Positions 17,745 through 27,607 of a stretch of 55,630 nt of DNA are shown here, in pieces (position 1 is the stretch's first letter; each line of letters opens with the position of its first letter). The notes under the pieces were generated by a model, which was not told where the DNA came from, did not search any database, and saw only the letters and a list, made by a program, of their open reading frames with translations. The stretch is from Janthinobacterium sp. GW458P (GTDB lineage: Bacteria; Pseudomonadota; Gammaproteobacteria; Burkholderiales; Burkholderiaceae_D): positions 84,020 through 139,649 of the forward strand of contig NZ_NEGZ01000007.1 of NCBI RefSeq assembly GCF_002127585.1. The letters are read 5' to 3'. The position numbers were made by a program, and so were the translations under genes.

Positions 17745-18539
17745 ATGACGAAGCACTCAGACCTGAACAGCGCGGCCATCGCCGCCCATTGCGCCACGGG
17801 CGCCGCCCACGTGGCCATCGAAGTGGTCGACGAAACCGGATCGACCAACGCCGACCTGCTGGCACGCTGCGCCACCCTGGCCGGCCCAACCCTGCGCGTC
17901 GCCGGCCAGCAGACGGCCGGACGCGGACGCGCCGGACGGCCGTGGCTGTCGCAGCCGGACGCCAGTCTGATGTTCTCGCTGGCCTGGCGCTTCAAGGGAC
18001 CGCTGCACCAGCTGGTGGGATTGCCGCTGGCCGTCGGCGTGGCGCTGGCCGAAAGCATGACGGCGCTGGGCGTGCCGGTGCAACTGAAATGGCCGAATGA
18101 CCTGCTCAAGGATGGCCACAAGCTGGCCGGCATCCTCGTCGAGACGCAGCAGGCGGCGGACGGCGGCGTGTGGGCCGTCATCGGCTGCGGCATCAATCTG
18201 CTGATGCCCGATGCGCTGGAACAGCGGATCGGCCGCAGCGTCTCGGCCGTGCCCTGGCTGGCGCAGATGGAGCGCAACACCCTGGTGGCGGCGCTCCTGA
18301 GCCGCCTGGCCGGCGTGCTGGCCGAATTCGACGACACGGGCTTTGCGCCATTTACGGAGCGCTGGAACGCCCTGCACGCGTGGCAGGGCCAACACGTGAA
18401 AATCGTCGACAATGGCCAGTTGCTGCAGCAAGGCGTGGCGGCCGGCGTCGATCAGCTGGGCCGGCTGCTGCTGCGTACCGACGACGGCCTGCAGGAAATC
18501 ATGTCCGGCGACGTCTCGCTGCGCCTGGCGCAGGAGTAG
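17745..18539 (+). CDS. birA: Biotin-[acetyl-CoA-carboxylase] ligase
   Basis: BirA activates biotin with ATP and attaches it to the biotin carrier protein. The 264-residue protein carries the biotinyl-AMP loop GRGRAGRPWLS, KWPNDLL, GILVE and GCGINL, followed by the small C-terminal domain. The N-terminal helix-turn-helix of E. coli BirA is missing, so this is a group I ligase without DNA binding. The start at 17745 (MTKHSD) is chosen because it fits this domain; the open frame upstream is shadow sequence. coaX follows four bases downstream. Confidence 0.94.
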   Translation: MTKHSDLNSAAIAAHCATGAAHVAIEVVDETGSTNADLLARCATLAGPTLRVAGQQTAGRGRAGRPWLSQPDASLMFSLAWRFKGPLHQLVGLPLAVGVALAESMTALGVPVQLKWPNDLLKDGHKLAGILVETQQAADGGVWAVIGCGINLLMPDALEQRIGRSVSAVPWLAQMERNTLVAALLSRLAGVLAEFDDTGFAPFTERWNALHAWQGQHVKIVDNGQLLQQGVAAGVDQLGRLLLRTDDGLQEIMSGDVSLRLAQE

Positions 18540-18543
18540 GCGC

Positions 18544-19311
18544 ATGCTGCTCCTCATCGACGCCGGCAACACGCGCATCAAATGGGCCTTGAGCGACTCC
18601 GTCGGCGCGGCAGGCGCCTGGCTGGCCAGCGGCGCAGTGGCCCACGCCCAGCTCGACACCTTGCAGGCGGCATGGTCCGGCCTGGATATTTCCCATGTCC
18701 TGCTGTCGAACGTGGCCGGAGCGGCCATCGGCGCGCGCCTGCGGGCGCAGCTTCCGGCCCTGCCGGCGCCCGCCATCACCACCTTCGCTTCGTTGCCGCA
18801 GCAGGCGGGTGTGAGTAATCACTATCGCGATCCTGCCCAACTGGGATGCGACCGCTTTGCTGCCGCCATCGGCGCGCATGCGCTGGCGCCAGGCCAGGCC
18901 GTCATCGTCGCCAATTGCGGCACCGCCACGACCATCGACGCCATCACGGCCGACGGCGTCTTCCTGGGCGGGATGATCCTGCCGGGCCTGGGACTGATGG
19001 CCAGTTCGCTGGCGCGCAACACGGCGCAGCTGCCGCAAATCGCCAGCGACGCCGGGCTGCCGGACGGCTTTGCCGACAATACGGACGACGCCATCCTTTC
19101 CGGCTGCCTGGCGGCGCAGGCGGGCGCCATCGAACGGGCCGTGCGCATGCATGGCGCCAGCGTCTGCCTGCTGTCGGGCGGCGCCGCACAACGCATCGCG
19201 CCGGCCCTGGCGCTGCCGATTCCGCTGCACCTGGTCGACAACATCGTCATGATCGGCCTGCAGGCCGCCGCGCGCGCCGCGGGCGACACGCAAGGAGAAC
19301 ACGCATGCTGA
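18544..19311 (+). CDS. coaX: Type III pantothenate kinase
   Basis: CoaX phosphorylates pantothenate, the first step of coenzyme A synthesis. The 255-residue protein starts with the ASKHA phosphate loop LLLIDAGNTRIKWAL and contains CDRFAAAIGA, NCGTATTIDAI and GGMILPGL, the standard type III motifs. The ATG at 18544 lies four bases after birA, and its stop overlaps the next gene by seven bases. birA and coaX are commonly adjacent in betaproteobacteria. Confidence 0.95.
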   Translation: MLLLIDAGNTRIKWALSDSVGAAGAWLASGAVAHAQLDTLQAAWSGLDISHVLLSNVAGAAIGARLRAQLPALPAPAITTFASLPQQAGVSNHYRDPAQLGCDRFAAAIGAHALAPGQAVIVANCGTATTIDAITADGVFLGGMILPGLGLMASSLARNTAQLPQIASDAGLPDGFADNTDDAILSGCLAAQAGAIERAVRMHGASVCLLSGGAAQRIAPALALPIPLHLVDNIVMIGLQAAARAAGDTQGEHAC

Positions 19312-20003
19312 AATTCGTCTTCTGGCTGCTGGCCGGGGTGAACCTGCTGGTGCTGGCCATCGGCCAGGGTTACCTGGGCAGTTTTCGCAGCGAGACGCGC
19401 GAACCGGCGCGCCTGAAGAACCAGCTGCACACCGGACAAATCAAGCTGCTGACCCAGGAACAGGCGACCGCACCGGCCATGCCGGCAACGCCAGCGCCGG
19501 CGGCCGCGGAAACGCCGGCACCGACGCCGCTGCCGCAATCGTATGCCTGCACGGAAGTGGGCAATTTCGTGCTGGCCGATGGCCGCCGTTTCGAGGCGCA
19601 AGTGGCCGCGCTGGACCTGGGCGACCGCCAGTCGCGCCGCAACGTGGCCGGCCAGGAAATATCGAGCTACATGGTGTATATCCCGCCGCAGGGCAGCAAG
19701 GAAGGCGCCGAGCGCAAGGCTGGCGAGTTGAAGCAGCTGGGGGTGACGAATTACTTCATCATGGGCGACGGCAGCCCGATGCGCTGGGGCATCTCACTGG
19801 GCGTATTCAAGTCGGAAAGCGGTGCGCAAAGCCAGCTGGCGTCGCTCAACAAACAGGGGGTGCACAGCGCGCGCATCGGCCCCCGCTACAGCTCCAGCAA
19901 GCAGCTGGCCTACCAGTTCCGCGACCTCGACGCCGCCACGCGCGCGCGCCTGGAAAAGATCAAGGCGCAGTTCCCGGAGCAGGAACTGCGCAACTGCAAA
20001 TAA
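19305..20003 (+). CDS. SPOR-domain protein with N-terminal membrane anchor
   Basis: The 232-residue protein has one N-terminal helix (about 3-25), a Pro/Ala linker (about 60-82) and a C-terminal SPOR-like domain with YMVYIPPQGSKEGAERKAGEL and WGISLGVFKSESGA. It starts at 19305, after AAGGAG, overlapping the coaX stop. It ends 16 bases from the converging rlpA stop, so three SPOR-domain genes lie within 5.5 kb. It probably binds septal peptidoglycan; the specific role is unknown. Confidence 0.85.
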   Translation: MLKFVFWLLAGVNLLVLAIGQGYLGSFRSETREPARLKNQLHTGQIKLLTQEQATAPAMPATPAPAAAETPAPTPLPQSYACTEVGNFVLADGRRFEAQVAALDLGDRQSRRNVAGQEISSYMVYIPPQGSKEGAERKAGELKQLGVTNYFIMGDGSPMRWGISLGVFKSESGAQSQLASLNKQGVHSARIGPRYSSSKQLAYQFRDLDAATRARLEKIKAQFPEQELRNCK

Positions 20004-20018
20004 ACCCCAGGCGCGCGC

Positions 20019-21071
20019 CTAGCGTTGGATGACGATAGGCTTGATCCCCGTCGATTCCGGCAGATTTGCCGCCGCACGCGCAGCCTCGGCGCGGCTGGAA
20101 AAAGGCCCGCCGTACAGGCGGAACAGGTTACCTGCCTGCACCACGCCCAAAGTGCCCAGGGCCGCCGCATATGGCGCCAGGCGCGAGCGCCCCGTTTCCG
20201 CATTGTCGGCGCGCGAGTAGGCGCCCAGTTGCAAATAAAAGCCGCTGGCCAGGGCCGCCGGCGCGGGTGCGGCCACCGTCGCGTCAACCGGCAGCATCTG
20301 CGTCGTCACTTCCGGCTGTACCACGGCGCCCGTCTCCACCGGCGTGTCGATGGAGATGGCTACCACGGATGGCGTCAATGGCGCCGGCTTCGGCGCCGCG
20401 CGGGCGGCCAGGATGGCATCGATATCGGCCGGCAGCAGCCGTTCGACCACCACCTGGTGGCTGCCCTTGCCCAGGAAGCCCAGTTTCAGCGCCGCCGTGT
20501 ACGACACATCGATCACGCGCGTGGCGTGGAACGGCCCGCGGTCGTTGATGCGCACGATCACCTGCTCACCGCTGTCGATGCTCGTCACGCGCGCGTAAGA
20601 CGGAATCGGCAAGGTCGGATGGGCGGCCGTCATCTTGTACATATCGTAGATTTCACCGGACGAGGTGCGCTGGCCATGGAATTTCTTGCCATACCAGGTG
20701 CCGGTGCCCTTCTGCGTAAACGGTTCGTTGCCGGTGATCGGCGTGTAGGTCTTGCCGAAGACGACGTAGGGCCGGTTCGAGCGCGTGGAATACGGCTCGT
20801 TGCGCACTTCCGCATCGGGCACGTCGCGCAGGTTCGGCGGCGGATTGTCGCCCGGACCGTCGTCCTTGTAGTAGCCGCCGCGTCCGGAACCTGCCGCCGG
20901 CAAGGCCGGCAAGGTGGGGTCCTGGCGCACAGGCGCCTTGACCTTGCCTCCAGATGGCATGGGCACGTTGCTCGAAGCGGGCTTTTGCGGCGTGGTGCCG
21001 CAGGCGGCCAGGGTCAGCAAGGCCGCAAGGCCCAGGCCACGCAGGGCGAAGGTATCGACTGGCGCGCGCAT
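20019..21071 (-). CDS. rlpA: RlpA family septal-ring lytic transglycosylase, lipoprotein
   Basis: The 350-residue lipoprotein has a signal ending in Leu-Ala-Ala-Cys (Cys24), a linker, a double-psi beta-barrel domain (about 120-215) with GTGTWYGKKFHGQRTSSGE and VRINDRGPFH, and a C-terminal SPOR domain (about 275-345) with GFYLQLGAYSRADNAE and RLYGGPF. In Pseudomonas, RlpA cleaves glycan strands lacking stem peptides. Its ATG overlaps the rodA stop by one base (TGATG), making it the last gene of the cell-shape operon. Confidence 0.93.
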   Translation of the reverse strand: MRAPVDTFALRGLGLAALLTLAACGTTPQKPASSNVPMPSGGKVKAPVRQDPTLPALPAAGSGRGGYYKDDGPGDNPPPNLRDVPDAEVRNEPYSTRSNRPYVVFGKTYTPITGNEPFTQKGTGTWYGKKFHGQRTSSGEIYDMYKMTAAHPTLPIPSYARVTSIDSGEQVIVRINDRGPFHATRVIDVSYTAALKLGFLGKGSHQVVVERLLPADIDAILAARAAPKPAPLTPSVVAISIDTPVETGAVVQPEVTTQMLPVDATVAAPAPAALASGFYLQLGAYSRADNAETGRSRLAPYAAALGTLGVVQAGNLFRLYGGPFSSRAEAARAAANLPESTGIKPIVIQR

Positions 21072-22186
21072 CAGGTCTGCACCAGCTTGCGGTGGCGCTG
21101 AATACTCATCAGGATGCCGGAGGCGACGCCGAGGGTCAGCAGCGCAGTGCCGCCGTAGCTGAGGAAAGGCAGGGGAACACCGACCACCGGCACAATGCCG
21201 CTGACCATGCCCATGTTTACAAACGCATACGTAAAGAAAATCATTGTTATCGCTCCTGCCAGCAGGCGAGTGAAAAAACTGGGGGCGTTGGCGGCGATCA
21301 TCATCCCCCGTCCCACCAGCAGCAAATACATCAGCATCAGGATCAGATTCCCCACCAGGCCGAACTCCTCCGAATACACGGCGAAGATGAAGTCGGTCGT
21401 GCGCTCCGGGACGAACTCCAGGTGGGCCTGTGTGCCGTGCGTCCAGCCCTTGCCCGTCATGCCGCCGGAACCGATGGCGATGATGGACTGGATGATATGG
21501 AAGCCCTTGCCCAGCGGGTCCTTGGTCGGGTCGATCAGCATCATCACGCGGTCGCGCTGGTAATCATGCAGGTGCGACCAGGCGATCGGCAGGCAAGAGA
21601 CAAAGGTGATCAGCAAGCCAGCCAGCACCTTCCACGACAGGCCGGCCAGGAAGATGACCGTAAAGCCGGCCGCCACCACCAGCAGCGCCGTGCCCAGGTC
21701 GGGCTGGCGCGCAATCAGGTAGACGGGCACCAGCAGCAGCACGGCCGCCATCAGGAACGACTTCCAGCGCAAGGCGCCCGCATTATGCTGGAAGAACCAG
21801 GCCAGCATCAGCGGCGTGGCGATCTTCAGGAATTCGGAAGGCTGGATGTCGATTACGCCAATATGCAGCCAGCGCCGCGCGCCCAGTTTGATGGTGCCGA
21901 ACAGGGCCACGGCCACCAGCAGTATGACCGACACCGTATACGCGGGCACGGCGATGCGCATCATCATCTGCGGCGTGACGTTGGCCGCCACCCACATGAC
22001 GAAAAAGCACAGCAGGATGTTGCGCAGGTGATCCTCGATCTTGCCGGGGATGCCGATGCTGGCCGAATACAGGGTCAGCAGGCTGGTGCACAGCAGCATC
22101 AGGATGATGATCATCAGCGGCGGATCAAACACCGCCAGGTAGGGTTTGGCGCGCCGCCACAGCGAACGCCTCTCGTTAATGGGCAT
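21071..22186 (-). CDS. rodA: Peptidoglycan polymerase RodA
   Basis: RodA is the SEDS-family glycosyltransferase of the elongation machinery. The 371-residue protein has about ten membrane helices, WLHIGVIDIQPSEFLK, a large periplasmic loop with GKGFHIIQSIIAIGSGG and a C-terminal VGVPLPFLSYGGTALL, all typical. It is eight bases downstream of mrdA, its partner transpeptidase gene, and overlaps rlpA. No change at known functional positions was noted. Confidence 0.96.
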   Translation of the reverse strand: MPINERRSLWRRAKPYLAVFDPPLMIIILMLLCTSLLTLYSASIGIPGKIEDHLRNILLCFFVMWVAANVTPQMMMRIAVPAYTVSVILLVAVALFGTIKLGARRWLHIGVIDIQPSEFLKIATPLMLAWFFQHNAGALRWKSFLMAAVLLLVPVYLIARQPDLGTALLVVAAGFTVIFLAGLSWKVLAGLLITFVSCLPIAWSHLHDYQRDRVMMLIDPTKDPLGKGFHIIQSIIAIGSGGMTGKGWTHGTQAHLEFVPERTTDFIFAVYSEEFGLVGNLILMLMYLLLVGRGMMIAANAPSFFTRLLAGAITMIFFTYAFVNMGMVSGIVPVVGVPLPFLSYGGTALLTLGVASGILMSIQRHRKLVQT

Positions 22187-22194
22187 GTGCTTCC

Positions 22195-24165
22195 TTATTG
22201 CCTGGCAGGCGGCGCCGGGGCAGCCTGCTCGTCCGTGATTTCTTCCAGGGTGCGCACTTCGTCGACATCTTCCTTCGGCACCTTGGTGGTGTCCTTTTCC
22301 TTGTCGCTCGGGCGCTTGCCCAACAGGTAGTAGTCGAGCGCCTTGCGCGCGATCGGCGCGGCCACGCCGGCGCCGAAGCCCGCGTTTTCCACCACGATGG
22401 CGATCGCGATGCGCGGCTTGTCGGCCGGCGCGAAAGCCGTAAACAGGGCATTGTCGCGCAGGCGCTCGGCCAGCAGCTTGGCGTTGTACTTCTCGTTTTT
22501 CTTGATCCCCACCACCTGCGCCGTGCCTGTCTTGCCGCCCACCGTATACTGCACGCCGGTGAAGATGCGCGCGGCCGTACCGCCCTGTTCGCTCGTCACG
22601 CCCACCATGGCGCGCTTGATGATGTCGATATTTTCCTGCTTGAGCGCGATGCGGTAGCTTTCCTTAGGTACCGTCAGGGTGCGCGCGCGCGTGCTGGCGT
22701 CCTCGATGATTTTCACCAGATGCGGCTTCATCACGACACCGTTATTGGCCAGGTTGGCCGTCGCATGGGCGATCTGCAGCGGCGTGTAGGAATTGTAGCC
22801 GGAGCCGTTACTCACCGAAATCGTGTCGCCGCCCACCCATTTTTTCTGCTGCGGGGTCTTGAAGCGGTTGCGCTTCCATTCTGTCGACGGCAGCACGCCC
22901 GTCTTTTCATTATTCAGGTCGATCCCCGTCAGCTGGCCGAAGCCGAACGGCTTCATGAAGTCGTGGATGGCGTCGATGCCCATGTCGCGACCCAGCTGGT
23001 AATAATAGGTATTGCACGAGACGACGATGGACTTGTGCATGTCGACCGTACCGTGGCCACCCACCTTGTCGTCGCGGAAGGTGTGCCCGCCGAGGATGAA
23101 AAAGCCGGGGTCGGAAATCGACTGGCTCGGCGTGCGCTTGCCCAACTCGAGTGCGGCCAGCGCCATGAAGGGCTTGAAGGTCGAGCCGGGCGCGTACGTG
23201 CCGGACAGGGGCCGGTTGACCATCGGCCGGTCCAGCGAGGTATTGAGTTCATTCCAGCTTTGCTGGTCGATGCCGTCGACGAACAGGTTCGGATCGTAGC
23301 CTGGCTTGGACACGTAGGCCAGGATGTCGCCCGTGGCCGGGTCGATCGCCACGGCGGCGCCGCGCCACTCGCCGAACGCTTCCTCGACCACCTTTTGCAG
23401 CTCGATGTCGATCGACAGGATCAGGTTGTTGCCAGGAGTCGCGGCGGTGCGCGACAGCGTGCGCATGGCGCGCCCGCCGGCCGACACTTCCACCTCCTCA
23501 TAGCCGGTGGTGCCGTGCAGCTGCTTCTCGTAGCTTTTTTCCAGGCCCTCCTTGCCGATATGATCGGTACCGTTGTAATTGGCCGCGTCCTCGCCCTCTT
23601 CCAGTGCCTTGGCTTCATTACGGTTGATGCGGCCGATGAAGCCCACCACATGCGATGCCACTTCGCCCATCGGATACTGGCGGAACAGGCGCGCCTGCAC
23701 TTCCACCCCTGGGAAGCGGAAACGCTGCGCCGTGAAGCGCGCCACCTCCTCATCCGTCAGGCGCGTGCGCAACGGCACGCTGACGAAGTTCTTGGATTCT
23801 TCCAGCAGCTTTTTGAAGCGGCGGCGGTCCTTGACGTCGATCTGCACCAGGGTCGACAGCTCGTCGATCACGGAATCGAGGCTGGCACTGAGCTTCGATG
23901 GCGTCACTTCCAGCGTATAGGCCGAGTAATTGCGCGCCAGGACCACGCCATTACGGTCGAGGATCAAGCCGCGCGTGGGTACGATGGGCACCACCGCGAT
24001 GCGGTTGTCCTCGGCCTTGGTGGCATAGTCTTCATGCTTGATCACCTGCAGCCAGATGAAGCGCGCCAGCAGCAGCGAAAAGCAGATAAACACGAGCGCG
24101 CCCAGGACGGTCAGGCGCATCCGGAAGAAATGCAGTTCGCGCTCGTTATTCTTAAGTTCAGTCAT
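22195..24165 (-). CDS. mrdA: Penicillin-binding protein 2
   Basis: PBP2 is the class B transpeptidase of the rod complex. The 656-residue protein has one N-terminal membrane helix (about 17-40), a pedestal domain and a transpeptidase domain with STFK (Ser328 nucleophile), SCN in SCNTYYYQLG and KTG in VGGKTGTAQV. The C-terminal tail is Lys/Glu-rich. The start at 24165 is 12 bases after mreD. Length and motif spacing are normal. Confidence 0.97.
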   Translation of the reverse strand: MTELKNNERELHFFRMRLTVLGALVFICFSLLLARFIWLQVIKHEDYATKAEDNRIAVVPIVPTRGLILDRNGVVLARNYSAYTLEVTPSKLSASLDSVIDELSTLVQIDVKDRRRFKKLLEESKNFVSVPLRTRLTDEEVARFTAQRFRFPGVEVQARLFRQYPMGEVASHVVGFIGRINRNEAKALEEGEDAANYNGTDHIGKEGLEKSYEKQLHGTTGYEEVEVSAGGRAMRTLSRTAATPGNNLILSIDIELQKVVEEAFGEWRGAAVAIDPATGDILAYVSKPGYDPNLFVDGIDQQSWNELNTSLDRPMVNRPLSGTYAPGSTFKPFMALAALELGKRTPSQSISDPGFFILGGHTFRDDKVGGHGTVDMHKSIVVSCNTYYYQLGRDMGIDAIHDFMKPFGFGQLTGIDLNNEKTGVLPSTEWKRNRFKTPQQKKWVGGDTISVSNGSGYNSYTPLQIAHATANLANNGVVMKPHLVKIIEDASTRARTLTVPKESYRIALKQENIDIIKRAMVGVTSEQGGTAARIFTGVQYTVGGKTGTAQVVGIKKNEKYNAKLLAERLRDNALFTAFAPADKPRIAIAIVVENAGFGAGVAAPIARKALDYYLLGKRPSDKEKDTTKVPKEDVDEVRTLEEITDEQAAPAPPARQ

Positions 24166-24177
24166 TGCAGGCGCCCG

Positions 24178-24690
24178 TCAAATCGGCCGGTTGTGATCCC
24201 GGTCCACGGCACGGCGTTGCGGCGCCAGGAGGATCCAGGTAACGAAGGGCCATAGGGCGACGGCGACGAAGCTCTCGATGAAATTGAGCCAGCCAGGAAA
24301 GCGGCCCGAGACGATCAGGCGCGTCAGCAATTGCAGCGCCTGCGTCAGCAGCAGCAGCGGCAGCACATGCAGCGCCTGGGTCATGATGGGGAACCACAGT
24401 ACGCGGCGGTGCATCATGATGGCGAAATACGACAGCAGGGTGTAGGCCAGCGCATTTTCGCCCAGCAGGGTCGAGTCGTGCACGTCCATCATCAAACCCA
24501 TGAAGAAAGCCACGCCGATGCCAACCTTGCGTGGCTGATGGACGCCCCAGAAGACCAGTACCAGCGCGACGAAATCGGGTACGCCGACGAACTGCCCCCA
24601 GGGCAGCAAATTCAACAGGAACGCGCACAGCAGGGAAAAGCCGATGAACAGGGGGCTGACAGGCAGCAGGATGTAATGCGGGCGGTTCAT
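24178..24690 (-). CDS. mreD: Rod shape-determining protein MreD
   Basis: This 170-residue hydrophobic protein has five or six membrane helices and the MreD-like segment FMGLMMDVHDSTLLGENALAY (motif at about 68-88). It links MreC to the cytoplasmic elongation machinery. The ATG at 24690 overlaps the mreC stop by four bases (ATGA), which fixes the start despite a longer open frame upstream. Confidence 0.94.
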   Translation of the reverse strand: MNRPHYILLPVSPLFIGFSLLCAFLLNLLPWGQFVGVPDFVALVLVFWGVHQPRKVGIGVAFFMGLMMDVHDSTLLGENALAYTLLSYFAIMMHRRVLWFPIMTQALHVLPLLLLTQALQLLTRLIVSGRFPGWLNFIESFVAVALWPFVTWILLAPQRRAVDRDHNRPI

Positions 24691-25751
24691 CGTGTCGCCT
24701 CCTTCGGTGGCACGGCGACAGGTGTTGTTGCGGCAGCCGGCGCTGCCGGTTTCGCTACCGGGCTGGCAGGCGGTTTCGCGGCCGTTGCGGCGGCCGCGTT
24801 GGCCGGCGCGCCCGCCGGGACGGCAGCAGGCTCCTTGGCAGGGTCCTTGATCGGCGCCATCTTGCCGGCGATCTTGCGGCCCGTCTTGATATCTTCGGCG
24901 GGCGGGCGCGGAGCAATCTCGGGCGATGTCATCAAGATGAGCAGCTGTGTGTTGCGTTCGATGCCGGCCAGCGGCTGGCACACGACGCGGCCGAACGGAC
25001 CGTGTGCATTGCGTTCGACCAGGGTCACGCGGGCCACGGCCAGGCCGGCCGGGTACAGGCCATCGAGGCCCGAGGTAATGACAATGTCGCCGATCTGGAT
25101 ATCGGCACTGGGGGCCGTGAAGCGCAATTCCATGGTGCCGGACTTGCCGCGGCCGATGGCCACGCTGCGCACGCCATTGCGCAGCAGTTGCACGGGGATC
25201 GCCTGCTCTTCGTCCGTCAGCAAGGTCACTTCGGAGGTGAACGGGAACACGCGCGTGACCTGCCCCACCACGCCGAGGTTATCGATCACTGGACGGCCCA
25301 GTTCGACGCCGTTCTGAATGCCCCGGTCCAGCACGATCTTGCGCGAGGCCGAGTCGCGCGTGTCATACAGGACTTCGGCCATCATGGTCTTGACAGGGAC
25401 TCTTTCGCGCGCTTCCATCAGCTTGCGCAAATGGTTGTTTTCAACGATGTTGAGTTGCGCCTGTTGCAGGATCTGCGCCGAGGCGATCTGTTCGTGTTTC
25501 AGGTCGCGCACCTGCTTTTCCAGCGCGGACAACGAAGAAAAGTAATTGCCGACGCCGAGCGCCACATCGCGCGGCACCAGGGCCGCCATCTGCACCGGAT
25601 ACAGCACGGTGCCGACGGCCTGGCGCACGGCCGTCAGCGCGTGCATGCGCGAATCGACCAGCAGCAGGGCGATAGAAATGCCGGCGAACACCATCATCTT
25701 GACGCGGGCGGAGGCGCCTTGTTTGAAAAGTGGCGGAGGACTGTATTCCAT
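24687..25751 (-). CDS. mreC: Rod shape-determining protein MreC
   Basis: MreC is the periplasmic scaffold that activates PBP2-RodA. The 354-residue protein has one N-terminal helix (about 18-40), a coiled coil (about 68-110), two beta domains with DRGIQNGVELGRPVID and GDIVITSGLDGLYPAGL, and an Ala/Pro-rich C-terminal tail of about 60 residues. It follows mreB with a terminator in the 106-base gap, so mreC may also depend on read-through or its own promoter. Confidence 0.95.
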   Translation of the reverse strand: MEYSPPPLFKQGASARVKMMVFAGISIALLLVDSRMHALTAVRQAVGTVLYPVQMAALVPRDVALGVGNYFSSLSALEKQVRDLKHEQIASAQILQQAQLNIVENNHLRKLMEARERVPVKTMMAEVLYDTRDSASRKIVLDRGIQNGVELGRPVIDNLGVVGQVTRVFPFTSEVTLLTDEEQAIPVQLLRNGVRSVAIGRGKSGTMELRFTAPSADIQIGDIVITSGLDGLYPAGLAVARVTLVERNAHGPFGRVVCQPLAGIERNTQLLILMTSPEIAPRPPAEDIKTGRKIAGKMAPIKDPAKEPAAVPAGAPANAAAATAAKPPASPVAKPAAPAAATTPVAVPPKEATR

Positions 25752-25814
25752 GACATCCAGTAATCAGGCGCAGTGCGCCAACGTGCGGGCCCCGGGCAAA
25801 CGCCGGCGCCAAAA

Positions 25815-25846
25815 CCAAAAAAAGGCCGGAAACTGAAGTTCCGGCC
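25815..25846 (-). terminator. Terminator between mreB and mreC
   Basis: GGCCGGAA at 25824-25831 pairs with TTCCGGCC at 25839-25846 around a seven-base loop. Read on the minus strand, the stem is followed by a T-run. It starts a few bases after the mreB stop, so it probably attenuates rather than fully separates mreB from mreCD-mrdA-rodA. This would give more MreB than its partners. Confidence 0.8.
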
Positions 25847-25857
25847 CTTCTGTCAGA

Positions 25858-27030
<1,173 letters not shown>

Positions 27031-27087
27031 CTATGCTGCGGCAGCAGTCCATCAGCGCCGGCAACGCATTAACCCGCCATTCTACCT

Positions 27088-27243
27088 TATAATTTGAATG
27101 CGATTTGCTCAAAAACCATGGAAAAGTGCGACTCTTGCAGCCGCGAGTTACGCGGCATTCCTCGATTTTTGTGAGCAAAATAGCAGTAAATACCCGCGTT
27201 TTATCAAAACGCCAACTTAATACTAATGCGCGGCACTCCGCGC
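27088..27243 (+). promoter_or_regulatory. Promoter and structured leader of gatCAB
   Basis: The divergent region 26902-27251 holds TATAAT at 27088-27093 with no good -35. Two perfect hairpins follow: CCGCG-AGTTA-CGCGG at 27141-27155 and GCGCGG-CACT-CCGCGC at 27228-27243. The second ends eight bases before the gatC ATG, where a ribosome-binding site would be expected and none is visible. It may control gatC translation. Confidence 0.4.
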
Positions 27244-27251
27244 CCTTCGCC

Positions 27252-27554
27252 ATGTCCCTGACACTCTCCGACGTAAAACGCATCGCCCATCTGGCACAAC
27301 TTGACATGGCCGACGACCAGGCCGTCACCTCGCTGGAACAATTAAACAAGATTTTTGCCCTGGCGGAACAAATGCAAGCCGTCAATACCGATGGCGTGGC
27401 TCCCCTGAGCCACCCGCTGGCGGCCCACATGGACAATATCGCCCTGCGCCTGCGCGAGGACGTCGCCACGGAACAGAATCGCCGCGACGCCTACCAAGCC
27501 GTGGCGCCGAAAGTCCAGGATGGCCTGTATCTCGTCCCCAAGGTTATCGAATAA
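27252..27554 (+). CDS. gatC: Asp/Glu-tRNA amidotransferase subunit C
   Basis: GatC is the small stabilising subunit of the amidotransferase that turns Glu-tRNA(Gln) or Asp-tRNA(Asn) into the amidated forms. The 100-residue protein begins [17 protein letters not shown] and contains [16 protein letters not shown] and PLSHPL, matching the family. The ATG at 27252 is preferred to upstream frame because of this N-terminus. gatA follows 53 bases downstream. Confidence 0.95.
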   Translation: MSLTLSDVKRIAHLAQLDMADDQAVTSLEQLNKIFALAEQMQAVNTDGVAPLSHPLAAHMDNIALRLREDVATEQNRRDAYQAVAPKVQDGLYLVPKVIE

Positions 27555-27607
27555 ACTCGCCGCTGCGCCGTTCCCGCCTTCTTGCTGAATATCAAAATAG
27601 AAACGCC

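Noticed and set aside
17745..18539. birA as truncated because it lacks the helix-turn-helix
   Set aside because: Group I biotin ligases normally lack that domain; the catalytic and C-terminal parts are complete.
22198..24255. 685-residue open frame opposite mrdA
   Set aside because: No recognisable domain and complete overlap with a clear PBP2 gene.
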